Source of the DNA: Methanomassiliicoccales archaeon
Lineage (GTDB): Archaea; Thermoplasmatota; Thermoplasmata; RBG-16-68-12; SOIM01
Direction: 5' to 3'
DNA length: 56,817 nt
NCBI GenBank assembly: GCA_030593885.1
Contig: JAUVGH010000009.1
Location: 1-56,817, forward strand
Part shown: in pieces, positions 33,267 through 42,171 of the stretch
Layout of the letters: every line of letters starts with the position of its first letter
How positions within the stretch are numbered: the first letter of the stretch is position 1
The notes under the pieces: model-generated
Databases searched by the model: none
Seen by the model: only the letters and a program-made list of their open reading frames with translations
What the model was told of the DNA's origin: nothing
Program-made: the position numbers and the translations under genes

Positions 33267-34506
33267 TTCCATTCCCCATGAACGTGTTAACGAACTTCTC
33301 CATGTCCACCCGCGTATCAGGGGAGGATCTAGCCTCCATTAAGAAGTTGTGCATTATCTTCTTTGTTAGAGACTTGGACATTACTTCCATGACGCTTCTT
33401 GTATCGGACTCGGAGTTCTCCAGCATTGTAAGTGCCCTCTCACATTCCCTCTGTCTTATGTCTTCGACGTAGCTACTCAAAGAGGAAAGAAAAGTCTCAA
33501 CGTGAAGGTTCTGGAGCTTGCCTTTGAACCGTCCCAGTTCGTCCTCTATTATGGCCTCGGCCTTTTTTGCCTCGTCTTGCCTTGCGGCCATGTTCTGGGA
33601 GGATATGTCATGGAGGTCATTTATCGAGAAGTGTTGGACACCTTGGATGTCCTTGACGGCCGGATCTATGTCAGCCGGCATGGCGATATCAACCAGTGTC
33701 AGTGGCTTCTCACGGCCTGCAACCGCGTTCCCCACCATTTCCTTGGTGACCAGCACCCTTGGACAAGAAGTTGCTGAGAATAGAATATCCGCATCCTTGA
33801 GCTCCGTCTGTAGCGCTGCGAAGTTCTCGGAACGGCCTGAATACACCTGGCAGAATTCCTCCAGCTTCTCCGGGGTCCTGCCGATCACAACCAGTTCGTT
33901 CTTCCCGAACCTATTGAGGTATTCGGCCACCAGGGAGCCCATGTTCCCTGTGCCAACCAGTACCACCTTCTTGTTCTCCAGCGGGTTGTGCTGATGCGCA
34001 AGGTCCATGGCTGCTGATGCTATCGACACCTTACCCTGGGATATCTTGGTCTCGGTCCTGACCCTCTTGCCCACGGACAACGCCTTCTGGAACAGAGGCT
34101 CCAGGACCTTCCCAGAATATTGTCTCGTAGAAGAGAAGTCCAAAGCTCCCCGGACCTGACCCAGGATCTGGGTCTCCCCGACTATCATGCTGTCCAGAGA
34201 GGAAGAGACCTTGAAAAGATGCTTCAGCGTCTCTATGTAAGCGGTAACGACCAAGTGCTCCGAAATGTGTGCACCGTACCAGTCCAGCATGACCTTACGG
34301 GCCTGGGACTTGCCTCGTTCTTCATCCTTTCCTGAAATGTAGAGCTCAAATCGGTTGCACGTCTGGAGGACGATGACCTCGCCTACATCGCTCTTGGACA
34401 AGAGCAGCTCACAGAACTCCTGTCTCTTGGGTTCCGTCAGGACCATTCGGTCAATGACTTCGATGGGGGCGGTCCTATGGGTCACTCTCAGATTTGCAAC
34501 ATACAT
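33229..34506 (-). CDS. hemA: Glutamyl-tRNA reductase
   Basis: The 425-aa protein has VTHRTAPIEVIDRMVLTEPK, the catalytic Cys in VIVLQTCNRFELYISG, GETQILGQVRGAL, an NADPH domain with VVLVGTGNMGSLVAEYL, and a C-terminal dimerisation helix. It reduces glutamyl-tRNA(Glu) to glutamate-1-semialdehyde, the entry step of the C5 pathway. ATG 34506 has GGGAGGT 6 nt upstream; the frame opens at 34536. It overlaps the upstream dehydrogenase gene by 32 nt, indicating tight coupling. Confidence 0.95.
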   Translation of the reverse strand: MYVANLRVTHRTAPIEVIDRMVLTEPKRQEFCELLLSKSDVGEVIVLQTCNRFELYISGKDEERGKSQARKVMLDWYGAHISEHLVVTAYIETLKHLFKVSSSLDSMIVGETQILGQVRGALDFSSTRQYSGKVLEPLFQKALSVGKRVRTETKISQGKVSIASAAMDLAHQHNPLENKKVVLVGTGNMGSLVAEYLNRFGKNELVVIGRTPEKLEEFCQVYSGRSENFAALQTELKDADILFSATSCPRVLVTKEMVGNAVAGREKPLTLVDIAMPADIDPAVKDIQGVQHFSINDLHDISSQNMAARQDEAKKAEAIIEDELGRFKGKLQNLHVETFLSSLSSYVEDIRQRECERALTMLENSESDTRSVMEVMSKSLTKKIMHNFLMEARSSPDTRVDMEKFVNTFMGNGNVPRDSDEKTEE

Positions 34507-35107
34507 TGTAGACCTCCCAAGCCTTTGCCTGGGCACCCTCCAGATCGTTCTCCCTCACCTTACCAGCCACATCCGGATCTCCATATATCGCGGAAAGAAC
34601 GCGGTTCTTATCTTCGGATCCGATGAGCTTCTCCCTTATCGGGCCAAGCACTTCGAGCCATCTTGCCTTCTCAGGTATCCAGGTATCAACTTCTTCCCTG
34701 ATCCTGCGCGCAAGGAAGGGACATTCACCCGAGGTCGATACCGACACGCTGAGTTTACCTTCATGTGATAGAGCTGGAAAGAGAATGGTGGATGATTCAG
34801 GATCGTCAACCACATTGACCAGTATCCCGCGGTCCCTGCAGAAATCCCCTATGGCTCTGTTCATCTCAGTGTCTGAAAGAGCTCCAATAACGAGTGAGGC
34901 GTTCGCAGGAATGGACCCTGGTATGTCCTGGGGTTTCAAGTCAGTGATACTAATCTTCACATGATCCGGCATCGGGAGGGAATCTTTGGCAACAACTGTT
35001 ATGTCCTTGGTAAAATTGGAAATATACTCCACTTTTCGATGACCTACTCGGCCTCCCCCGAAGACGATGACAGGCCCTTCCAGCTTCAGTACGGTGGGCA
35101 GACTCAT
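34475..35107 (-). CDS. Precorrin-2 dehydrogenase (Met8/CysG N-terminal type)
   Basis: The 210-aa protein has the NAD-binding fold VIVFGGGRVGHRKVEYI, SLVIGALSDTEMNRAIGDFC, LVNVVDDPESSTILFPALSH, and the dimerisation segment LSVSVSTSGECPFLARRIREE. It oxidises precorrin-2 to sirohydrochlorin and, in Met8/CysG-like enzymes, may also insert iron to give siroheme. No separate CbiX-type ferrochelatase is in the operon, so this protein may do both steps; sequence alone does not settle it. GAGGAAGGGG precedes the ATG as a ribosome site. Confidence 0.9.
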   Translation of the reverse strand: MSLPTVLKLEGPVIVFGGGRVGHRKVEYISNFTKDITVVAKDSLPMPDHVKISITDLKPQDIPGSIPANASLVIGALSDTEMNRAIGDFCRDRGILVNVVDDPESSTILFPALSHEGKLSVSVSTSGECPFLARRIREEVDTWIPEKARWLEVLGPIREKLIGSEDKNRVLSAIYGDPDVAGKVRENDLEGAQAKAWEVYNVCCKSESDP

Positions 35108-35140
35108 TCCCCTTCCTCGATTAATAACGCTGTTAAGTCA

Positions 35141-35611
35141 TTATCTTGTATTATTTTCTTTCGGTATCTCGAACGGAATCTTCTTGAATTCGTTGATAGA
35201 GAACATGATGCGGTAGTCCTGAATGCCTGTTGTGCTTACGATTTCTTGTGCCCGGTCCAGACCCGCTTCTCTTGTCCTTGCGTGTATCATGAAGAACAGG
35301 TTGTAGTCCCAACCCGACCGAGCGTAGCAGTGGGTGACGTCCGGTTCCGACGCAATCTCACGACCAACATCATCTAGTTTCTCTTCTGGGACATTGAGAA
35401 CAGTCATGGGATTTCCTGTGAATCCTATCTTCCTGTGTGAAATCGATGGGCCAAAGCGGCGTATGACTCCTCTGTCCAGCAGATCATTGTACATCGCTAT
35501 GACTCCCTCTTCCTCCATGCCCAAACGGTCAGCTATCTCTGCGAAGGGTCTTTTGGTCAACGGTAGTCGCTGCACTTCTCTCAGGAGGTCCCTCTCTTCC
35601 TCAGATATCAA
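35141..35611 (-). CDS. ahbB: Siroheme decarboxylase subunit (AhbB-like, Lrp/AsnC fold)
   Basis: The 156-aa protein has an Lrp/AsnC-like winged helix (LTKRPFAEIADRLGMEEEGV, RGVIRRFGPSISHRKIGFTG) and an alpha-beta domain with HCYARSGWDYNLFFMIHART. Despite the regulator-like fold, paired Ahb proteins decarboxylate the C12 and C18 acetates of siroheme. Its TTG start lies 11 nt inside the upstream ahb gene and follows AGGTGTG. Assignment as subunit B rather than A rests on its end and its order, and is tentative. Confidence 0.85.
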   Translation of the reverse strand: MISEEERDLLREVQRLPLTKRPFAEIADRLGMEEEGVIAMYNDLLDRGVIRRFGPSISHRKIGFTGNPMTVLNVPEEKLDDVGREIASEPDVTHCYARSGWDYNLFFMIHARTREAGLDRAQEIVSTTGIQDYRIMFSINEFKKIPFEIPKENNTR

Positions 35612-36056
35612 GTTTCACACCTATCTTGAACATCTTGGTCACAGGCATTCTGATGACCGGCAAGCCGATGTTCTCCTCTATCTCCGCCATATGCTTTTCC
35701 AGTCTTGCCTGATCTGGCTCGGTCATGGTGAACCAAAGGTTGGGACTCCCTTCCCTCTGGTAGTTGTGGGTCACGCTGCTGTATTCGTTTATCACTGATG
35801 CTGTTCCATCCAGACTTCCATCAGGAACATCCACGGCGGCAAGAATGGAGACGTACCCCATCTTCCTTGGATTGAGTACTGCGCCGAGCTTGCGTATTAC
35901 TCCAGAATCTGTCAGAATCCTTATTCTTGAGATTACGTCCTCTTCTGTCCAGCCCATTCTCTCCGCAATCTCCCCAAACGGCCTTTCGGTAAGCGGGAAA
36001 TCCTCTTGGAGCGCTCTCAGCAATTCCGAGTCCTTCGGATCCAATTCACTATTCAT
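35601..36056 (-). CDS. ahbA: Siroheme decarboxylase subunit (AhbA-like, Lrp/AsnC fold)
   Basis: The 151-aa protein is the partner paralogue: LTERPFGEIAERMGWTEEDV, SGVIRKLGAVLNPRKMGYVS, VTHNYQREGSPNLWFTMTE, and a C-terminal MFKIGVKLDI. Heterodimers of the two subunits decarboxylate siroheme to 12,18-didecarboxysiroheme. I chose ATG 36056, which overlaps the ahbD stop; the open frame runs on to 36143. The A/B labels could be swapped. Confidence 0.85.
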   Translation of the reverse strand: MNSELDPKDSELLRALQEDFPLTERPFGEIAERMGWTEEDVISRIRILTDSGVIRKLGAVLNPRKMGYVSILAAVDVPDGSLDGTASVINEYSSVTHNYQREGSPNLWFTMTEPDQARLEKHMAEIEENIGLPVIRMPVTKMFKIGVKLDI

Positions 36057-37050
36057 GTCCGGACGACCCTCTCTTGTACGAGCACCAGGGCTCATGAGCC
36101 ATGTAATCGTCGAAGTAGAAATAAGCTCTCGCACGGCACCCACCGCAGGTCTCGGTGTAGTCGCAGTTTCCGCACTGGCCTGTGTATTCCATGGACCGCA
36201 TCTTCTGGAAGACCGGGCTGTTGGCCCATGTCTCTGAGAAAGGCGTCTCCCTCACATTACCCACTTTGATGGGCAGGTACGGACAAGGCCAGACATCCCC
36301 GTTGGGAATTATCGAAACATAGCTGATCCCGGCCAGGCAACCACGAGTGTACCTCCCGGTGTCTATGTCGAGTTGGTCGGCAATTCGCATGAACTGGGGC
36401 GCGCAGGTGGGCTTTATGTCAAACTCCATCTCCTCACGCTTCTTCAGGAGCTTTCGGATAAGTCTCTCATACTGGACCTCTCTGAGGGTCTCCTCCTCGA
36501 TGTTCTCCCCCCTCCCAGTAGGCACGAGGAATAGTACGTGGTGGCTCTTGGCCCCCATGTCCTTAGCCAGCTCGCATATCTGTTCCACGTCCTCAATGTT
36601 CCTGTCGAAGACTGTGGTATTGACCTGGAAGGCCAGACCGGCTTCTTCGCAGTTCCTCATTGCTTGGATTGATTTATCGAAGGTGTCGGGCGCCCTGCAG
36701 AACTCATCCATCTTCTCTTTGTCCATCATGTGGAGGGAGATGGCGACGGTCGAACCTCCAGCCTCCTTGATTCTCTTCGCCATTTCCAAGGTTAGAAGAG
36801 TACCGTTGGATCCGTATACGGGCCTGAGTCCAATGGAAGCAGCATGCCTCGTAAGGTCCAGGATGTCCTTTCGCATAAAGGGCTCGCCACCTGAGAACAC
36901 CATCAACTTGAACCCTGCCTTGGCAATCTCGTCCAGAAGCGCGAAGCCCTCTTCGGTGGTCAGCTCGTGCTCGGATTCTTTGCCAGCTTCTCTGTAGCAG
37001 TGCTCGCAGAAAAGGTTGCATTTGTTGGTGACATTCCACGAAGCTATCAA
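36049..37050 (-). CDS. ahbD: Heme synthase AhbD (radical SAM)
   Basis: The 333-aa protein has the radical SAM cluster motif in WNVTNKCNLFCEHCYREAG (CxxxCxxC), then KLMVFSGGEPFMRKDIL and VYGSNGTLL. The SPASM region runs from GCLAGISYVSIIPNGDVWPC to CGNCDYTETCGGCRARAYF. AhbD converts two propionates of Fe-coproporphyrin III to vinyl groups, giving heme. It is the first gene of the operon. TTG 37050 is the first possible start after an in-frame stop and has GAGGT upstream. Confidence 0.9.
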   Translation of the reverse strand: MIASWNVTNKCNLFCEHCYREAGKESEHELTTEEGFALLDEIAKAGFKLMVFSGGEPFMRKDILDLTRHAASIGLRPVYGSNGTLLTLEMAKRIKEAGGSTVAISLHMMDKEKMDEFCRAPDTFDKSIQAMRNCEEAGLAFQVNTTVFDRNIEDVEQICELAKDMGAKSHHVLFLVPTGRGENIEEETLREVQYERLIRKLLKKREEMEFDIKPTCAPQFMRIADQLDIDTGRYTRGCLAGISYVSIIPNGDVWPCPYLPIKVGNVRETPFSETWANSPVFQKMRSMEYTGQCGNCDYTETCGGCRARAYFYFDDYMAHEPWCSYKRGSSGHE

Positions 37051-37118
37051 GTTGTGACCTCAGGTGTCCAGACACGTTCTTCTGTTGGATATCCATGAAG
37101 ACCTATTTGCTTTTTCAT
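37047..37118 (-). other. Short upstream frame overlapping the ahbD start
   Basis: A 23-codon frame from ATG 37118 (MKKQIGLHGYPTEERVWTPE) ends at TGA 37047-37049, which overlaps the TTG of ahbD in the -1 frame. It could be a leader peptide, a programmed or sequencing frameshift in the N-terminus of ahbD, or chance. The rest of 37119-37258 shows no gene and no clear TATA box. Confidence 0.25.
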
Positions 37119-37258
37119 GTTTTCGGTCGCTACCGCCCAGATTCTCACGAAGAAAGCGCAGATCGAGATTAGGAAAGATGGAGACTGCTTCTTCAGCGAG
37201 CTGAAAACGGTTCCTGAATATCCCAAGCGATGATCTTTCGACGGAATTGTATGCCCAA

Positions 37259-37828
37259 TCAACTCTCTCCAAATGAGCCATAGAAGAATTTCTCAGCTAT
37301 CGGCTTTCTCACCCTTTCCCTTTGGACCTTGGCCTTCAGCCTATCATCCAGGCCGTCCCATACTACACTTGGATCCTCTTCATAGCCGAGTGCAAAAAGG
37401 ACCACGACCCTGCACTCATCGGGAAACCCAAGGGCGCTCTTCACGGCGGACTCGTCCCAACCTGCCATTTGATGGACTCTGAGCCCTTGATGTTCTGCCT
37501 CGATGACCAGTGACATCACGCTCAGTGCCACATCGTAAACGTAGTAGGGAATATCGTTCACCTGACACGCCTCATCAGGGATCGACCCCACTGCGATGAG
37601 GTAAGGAGCCTCCTTTGCCCATGCGTTGCCTCTGGACAGTCCTTCTTCAAGTGCACTTCGAGTGGGAGCTTCCTTGTCCACAATCACATAGTTCCAGGAC
37701 TGGTTGTTCATACAAGATGGCGCCCACCTTGCCGCTTCGATCAACACGTCCATCTTCTCTTTCTCTACGGCATCCTTCTTGAATATCACCGGGCTCAATC
37801 TCTTCTTCATCTCGGGAAGAATCTCCAT
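37259..37828 (-). CDS. Nitroreductase-family protein
   Basis: The 189-aa protein has the FMN-binding nitroreductase pattern: KDAVEKEKMDVLIEAARWAPSC at the N-terminus, NNQSWNYVIVDKE, and a late FPDECRVVVLFALGYEED. Such enzymes reduce nitro compounds, quinones or flavins with NAD(P)H. The unusual Cys in APSCMNNQSW replaces the more common Ser. It lies on the same strand about 208 nt upstream of the heme operon, with riboflavin genes nearby on the other strand. Its substrate is unknown. Confidence 0.85.
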   Translation of the reverse strand: MEILPEMKKRLSPVIFKKDAVEKEKMDVLIEAARWAPSCMNNQSWNYVIVDKEAPTRSALEEGLSRGNAWAKEAPYLIAVGSIPDEACQVNDIPYYVYDVALSVMSLVIEAEHQGLRVHQMAGWDESAVKSALGFPDECRVVVLFALGYEEDPSVVWDGLDDRLKAKVQRERVRKPIAEKFFYGSFGES

Positions 37829-37855
37829 TTTCCGACCCCCGTCTACTTGATCCAG

Positions 37856-38896
37856 TTAAGCTGAGTAAACCTTCTTCTTGACCTCTTGAATCGCGTGGAC
37901 CGGCATCGGGTCAACACCCTTCAGAACGGCCAGATAGAAGCTGACGTAATCCCCAAGATACATGTTGTGGAGCATTCTTGACAGGATGGTCGCCCCTTGA
38001 GCCCATACCTCGTGGGTCTTCGTCTTCTTGCCCAGCATCTCAACGGCCGCCTTCATCTGGTTCCTAGTTTCATTGTTCTCGTGCCTGTCCCTGAGGAATA
38101 TCGCTGCGAACTTCTTCCCCCTGGAATCCCCCGCCCATCCTTCGATCTCGTTGTGGGTCATCTCAGGGATCTCGCTGTTCCAGGCGAGCGTTTTGGCGTT
38201 CTCGTTTATCTGGGTCTTCCACCTTCTGGCGACCGCGTTGTAGAATGTGTGACCGTAAATCGTGGGAGTTTTCTTCTCCAGGAGCTTGGCGATCTTCTTG
38301 GCCTCGTTGTTCTTGGCCTCCACGTTAGCTGTCCAGCCGTGTTGGATTTCCTCCAGGAAGCCTCTAGCTTCGCGCATATCCTCCTCCACCCTGACGAGGG
38401 CAGCCTCCTGCAAGAGATAAGCTATTGAGGAAAACAGGTATCCTATCGCACCTCGTGGCGGCATCCCTGGAGGCAGCAGGATACAGGGGAACCCTCTCGA
38501 TCTGCACAGCTTCTCGAGCTTCCCTCCGGACGTCACACCAACTATCCTGCAACCTCTCCTGAGAGCGTGTTCTGTACAAGCCAACGTCTCTCGAGTGTTC
38601 CCTGAGTAACTCACCATTATTGCCAGAGTGTCCGGGCCAGCGAACCTGGGCAGTCCAGAGGTCCTGTTTGCCATTATCGGGATATGCATCTTATCGCTCA
38701 ACCAGTCCCTGATGAGTTCTCCCCCCACCGAGGACCCTCCCATTCCAGAGACTATCACCGATGATGGATTCTGCTTCGGAAGGTCCAGTCTGCTAACAAG
38801 TGATTTTGTCCTATCGATCTGTGACGGCAAGGACGAGATGACCGCCAGCATGTTTGATTTGTCCACTGCGTGTATCTTCTTGATGTCGTCGAGCAT
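37856..38896 (-). CDS. Bifunctional phosphoglucose/phosphomannose isomerase
   Basis: The 346-aa protein has two SIS domains and the archaeal PGI/PMI motifs: VIVSGMGGSSVGGEL, MVSYSGNTRETLACTEHAL, PPRGAIGYLFSSIAYLLQE, and the catalytic Glu and His in EIPEMTHNEIEGW. It interconverts fructose-6-phosphate with glucose-6-phosphate and mannose-6-phosphate. The nitroreductase gene starts 27 nt downstream. It is divergent from the riboflavin cluster. Confidence 0.93.
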   Translation of the reverse strand: MLDDIKKIHAVDKSNMLAVISSLPSQIDRTKSLVSRLDLPKQNPSSVIVSGMGGSSVGGELIRDWLSDKMHIPIMANRTSGLPRFAGPDTLAIMVSYSGNTRETLACTEHALRRGCRIVGVTSGGKLEKLCRSRGFPCILLPPGMPPRGAIGYLFSSIAYLLQEAALVRVEEDMREARGFLEEIQHGWTANVEAKNNEAKKIAKLLEKKTPTIYGHTFYNAVARRWKTQINENAKTLAWNSEIPEMTHNEIEGWAGDSRGKKFAAIFLRDRHENNETRNQMKAAVEMLGKKTKTHEVWAQGATILSRMLHNMYLGDYVSFYLAVLKGVDPMPVHAIQEVKKKVYSA

Positions 38897-38991
38897 TCAT
38901 CGACTAATGACCCCATCGGGATTATAACTTTTCTCTACCCTAACCTACTATTTTTTTGGTATCTACAATAAAGTTAATATGTTCGACGAGC

Positions 38992-39692
38992 ATGGAGAGT
39001 CGTATGGAATCCCACATACAGAAGGCGATCGAGGAACTGAGGAAGGGTAATATCGTCCTGATCTATGACGCTGACGGGAGGGAAGAGGAGACCGACTTGG
39101 TCGTGGCTTCTCAATTCGTTACACCCGACAAGGTCAGAACACTGAGGAAGGACGGCGGAGGGCTCATTTTCATGATGGTCCACTCGGACGTGTGGAAGCA
39201 GTTCAAGCTACCGTACCTGACCGACGTCTATACCGATAACTGGGAGAAGTACCCGGTATTCAAGGCCCTGATACCCAACGACATACCATACGATACCAAA
39301 TCATCCTTTTCCTTGACCATTAACCACAGAAAGACCTTCACCGGCATCACGGATGTGGACAGGGCGATGACCATGAAGGAGTTCGCCAGGGTGTCGTCCG
39401 AGGCCTTCGAACTGCACGACGGTCATGCCTTGGACATGTTCGGTCAGGAGTTCAGGTCGCCAGGTCACGTTCCGATATGCTCGGCGTCCACCAACATATT
39501 GGAGAACCGGTTCGGACACACAGAACTGAGCGTTGCACTCATGACGATGGCCGATCTGATACCGGTTGCGACCGGATGCGAGATGATGGCCGATGGTGGC
39601 CATGCGCTCTCCAAGGAAGAGGCGATGGCCTATGCAGAGGAACACGGACATGTTTATCTCGAGGGGCGGGAGATAGTCGAGGCTTGGAGGAA

Positions 39693-39705
<13 letters not shown>
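38992..39705 (+). CDS. ribB: 3,4-dihydroxy-2-butanone 4-phosphate synthase
   Basis: The 237-aa protein shows VLIYDADGREEETDLVVASQ (acidic metal and substrate loop) and HDGHALDMFGQEFRSPGHVP, and the conserved GHTELSVALMTMADLIPVATGCEMM. It makes the four-carbon precursor of the lumazine ring from ribulose-5-phosphate. It is not fused to GTP cyclohydrolase II, as usual in archaea. ATG 38992 is about 30 nt after an AT-rich TATA-like stretch (CTACAATAAA). The next gene overlaps its end, so ribB-ribL-ribC-ribH form one unit. Confidence 0.93.
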
Positions 39706-41019
<1,314 letters not shown>

Positions 41020-41145
41020 CCTTCTCGGTGCCAAATCTCATTTTCAATTTCGAAACTGATAACCAAAGGTTTATAGTCAATAGCATGCGTCTTTCGCGTG
41101 ATATACTGGAATGTTGATAATCCAGAGAATCAGCAAGGGATTGAA

Positions 41146-41505
41146 ATGGCAGACATAACGTCCATCGAAGAGGTCTTGAGCGACCTAGAGAACTATCCAG
41201 GTGTAATCGAAGCCGTCCTGATTTCCAGGAGTGGTATGCACATTGCAGGAACCGTTCCCGACGGCGCCCATCCGGAAACATATGTGGCAATGTTCGCGAT
41301 TCTTCTCGGTGCAGCGGAGACAGCCATTTCCGAGCTCAAAGAGAAGATGGACACGGTCCTGATCAATCTGGAGCAGTCAAAAGTAATGGTCGTCAACGAC
41401 GGTCCCAAGGCGCTCTATGTGCTTAGGCTCGACGGCGATGTCGATCTTCACGGACTGGAGACTAAGCTGCTGGAGACCTCAAAATCCATAGAGCAGCACC
41501 TCTAG
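41146..41505 (+). CDS. Roadblock/LC7-domain protein
   Basis: The 119-aa protein is a single Roadblock domain: SIEEVLSDLENYPGVIEAVL, ISRSGMHIAGTVPDG, a central helix FAILLGAAETAISELKEK, and VMVVNDGPKALYVLRL. These dimeric proteins regulate small GTPases and, in archaea, have unknown partners. GTTTATAGTC at 41067-41076 is a likely TATA box; GTG 41098 would be a leaderless start adding 16 residues, while ATG 41146 starts at the domain. No GTPase gene is adjacent. Confidence 0.85.
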   Translation: MADITSIEEVLSDLENYPGVIEAVLISRSGMHIAGTVPDGAHPETYVAMFAILLGAAETAISELKEKMDTVLINLEQSKVMVVNDGPKALYVLRLDGDVDLHGLETKLLETSKSIEQHL

Positions 41506-42167
41506 ATTCTCTTCATTCCTCTTCCGAACCACTCGGAAACGGTTTTAGCCACATATCTAGGAGAACCAGCTGGCCTGCTCTTCCCGTTGACCTTCGACCT
41601 GCCCTTCACGATCTCTTCGAGAGCCTGTTCTTCTGTCTCAATGTCCGATTCGAAGACGGTCACCCCAGTCCCGATATCCTCTATCTTGTGCGCGTCGCTC
41701 CCGCCTGTGACCCCCAGGTCCAGTTTCTCTGCGAGAGCTATAGCCTTTTCGTTGGTGCTCTTGGGGGAACGCGCGTTAAGGCCTTCGATCGCGGAGAACC
41801 TCGTATTGAGCACCACCCGCTCTCCCACGCCGGACCAGAATCTGTATGGATGAGCCACCACAGGCGTTCCACCTGCTCTTCTGATAGCGTCCACAGTGTC
41901 CTGGGGTGTCGTGTCCCGGGGGATCTTCTTATCCACTCCATATGCGATTATATGCCCCTCTGATGACGAGACCTCTGTCGCCCTTATCACCACAAAACCT
42001 TCCATCTCCTTTGCCAGTTCAAAAGCTTCCAGGGAGCCCGCTATCTCGTTGTGGTCCGAGATGGCCAGACCATTCAGGTTCCTTGCTTTGGCTGTCTTGA
42101 GAATGTCCTTGATCTCGACATCTGTGTCCACAGAATGGGCGGAGTGAATGTGGAGGTCCATCATCAT
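41502..42167 (-). CDS. PHP-domain metal-dependent phosphoesterase
   Basis: The 221-aa protein begins DLHIHSAHSVDTDVEIKDIL, the first PHP motif. LNGLAISDHNEIAG, RATEVSSSEGHIIAYG, TPVVAHPYRFWSG and the late GGSDAHKIEDIG supply the other metal ligands. Stand-alone members hydrolyse nucleotides or phosphate esters; the substrate is unknown. It begins 5 nt after the metG stop on the same strand and overlaps the convergent Roadblock gene by 4 nt. Confidence 0.88.
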   Translation of the reverse strand: MMMDLHIHSAHSVDTDVEIKDILKTAKARNLNGLAISDHNEIAGSLEAFELAKEMEGFVVIRATEVSSSEGHIIAYGVDKKIPRDTTPQDTVDAIRRAGGTPVVAHPYRFWSGVGERVVLNTRFSAIEGLNARSPKSTNEKAIALAEKLDLGVTGGSDAHKIEDIGTGVTVFESDIETEEQALEEIVKGRSKVNGKSRPAGSPRYVAKTVSEWFGRGMKRI

Positions 42168-42171
42168 CTAA

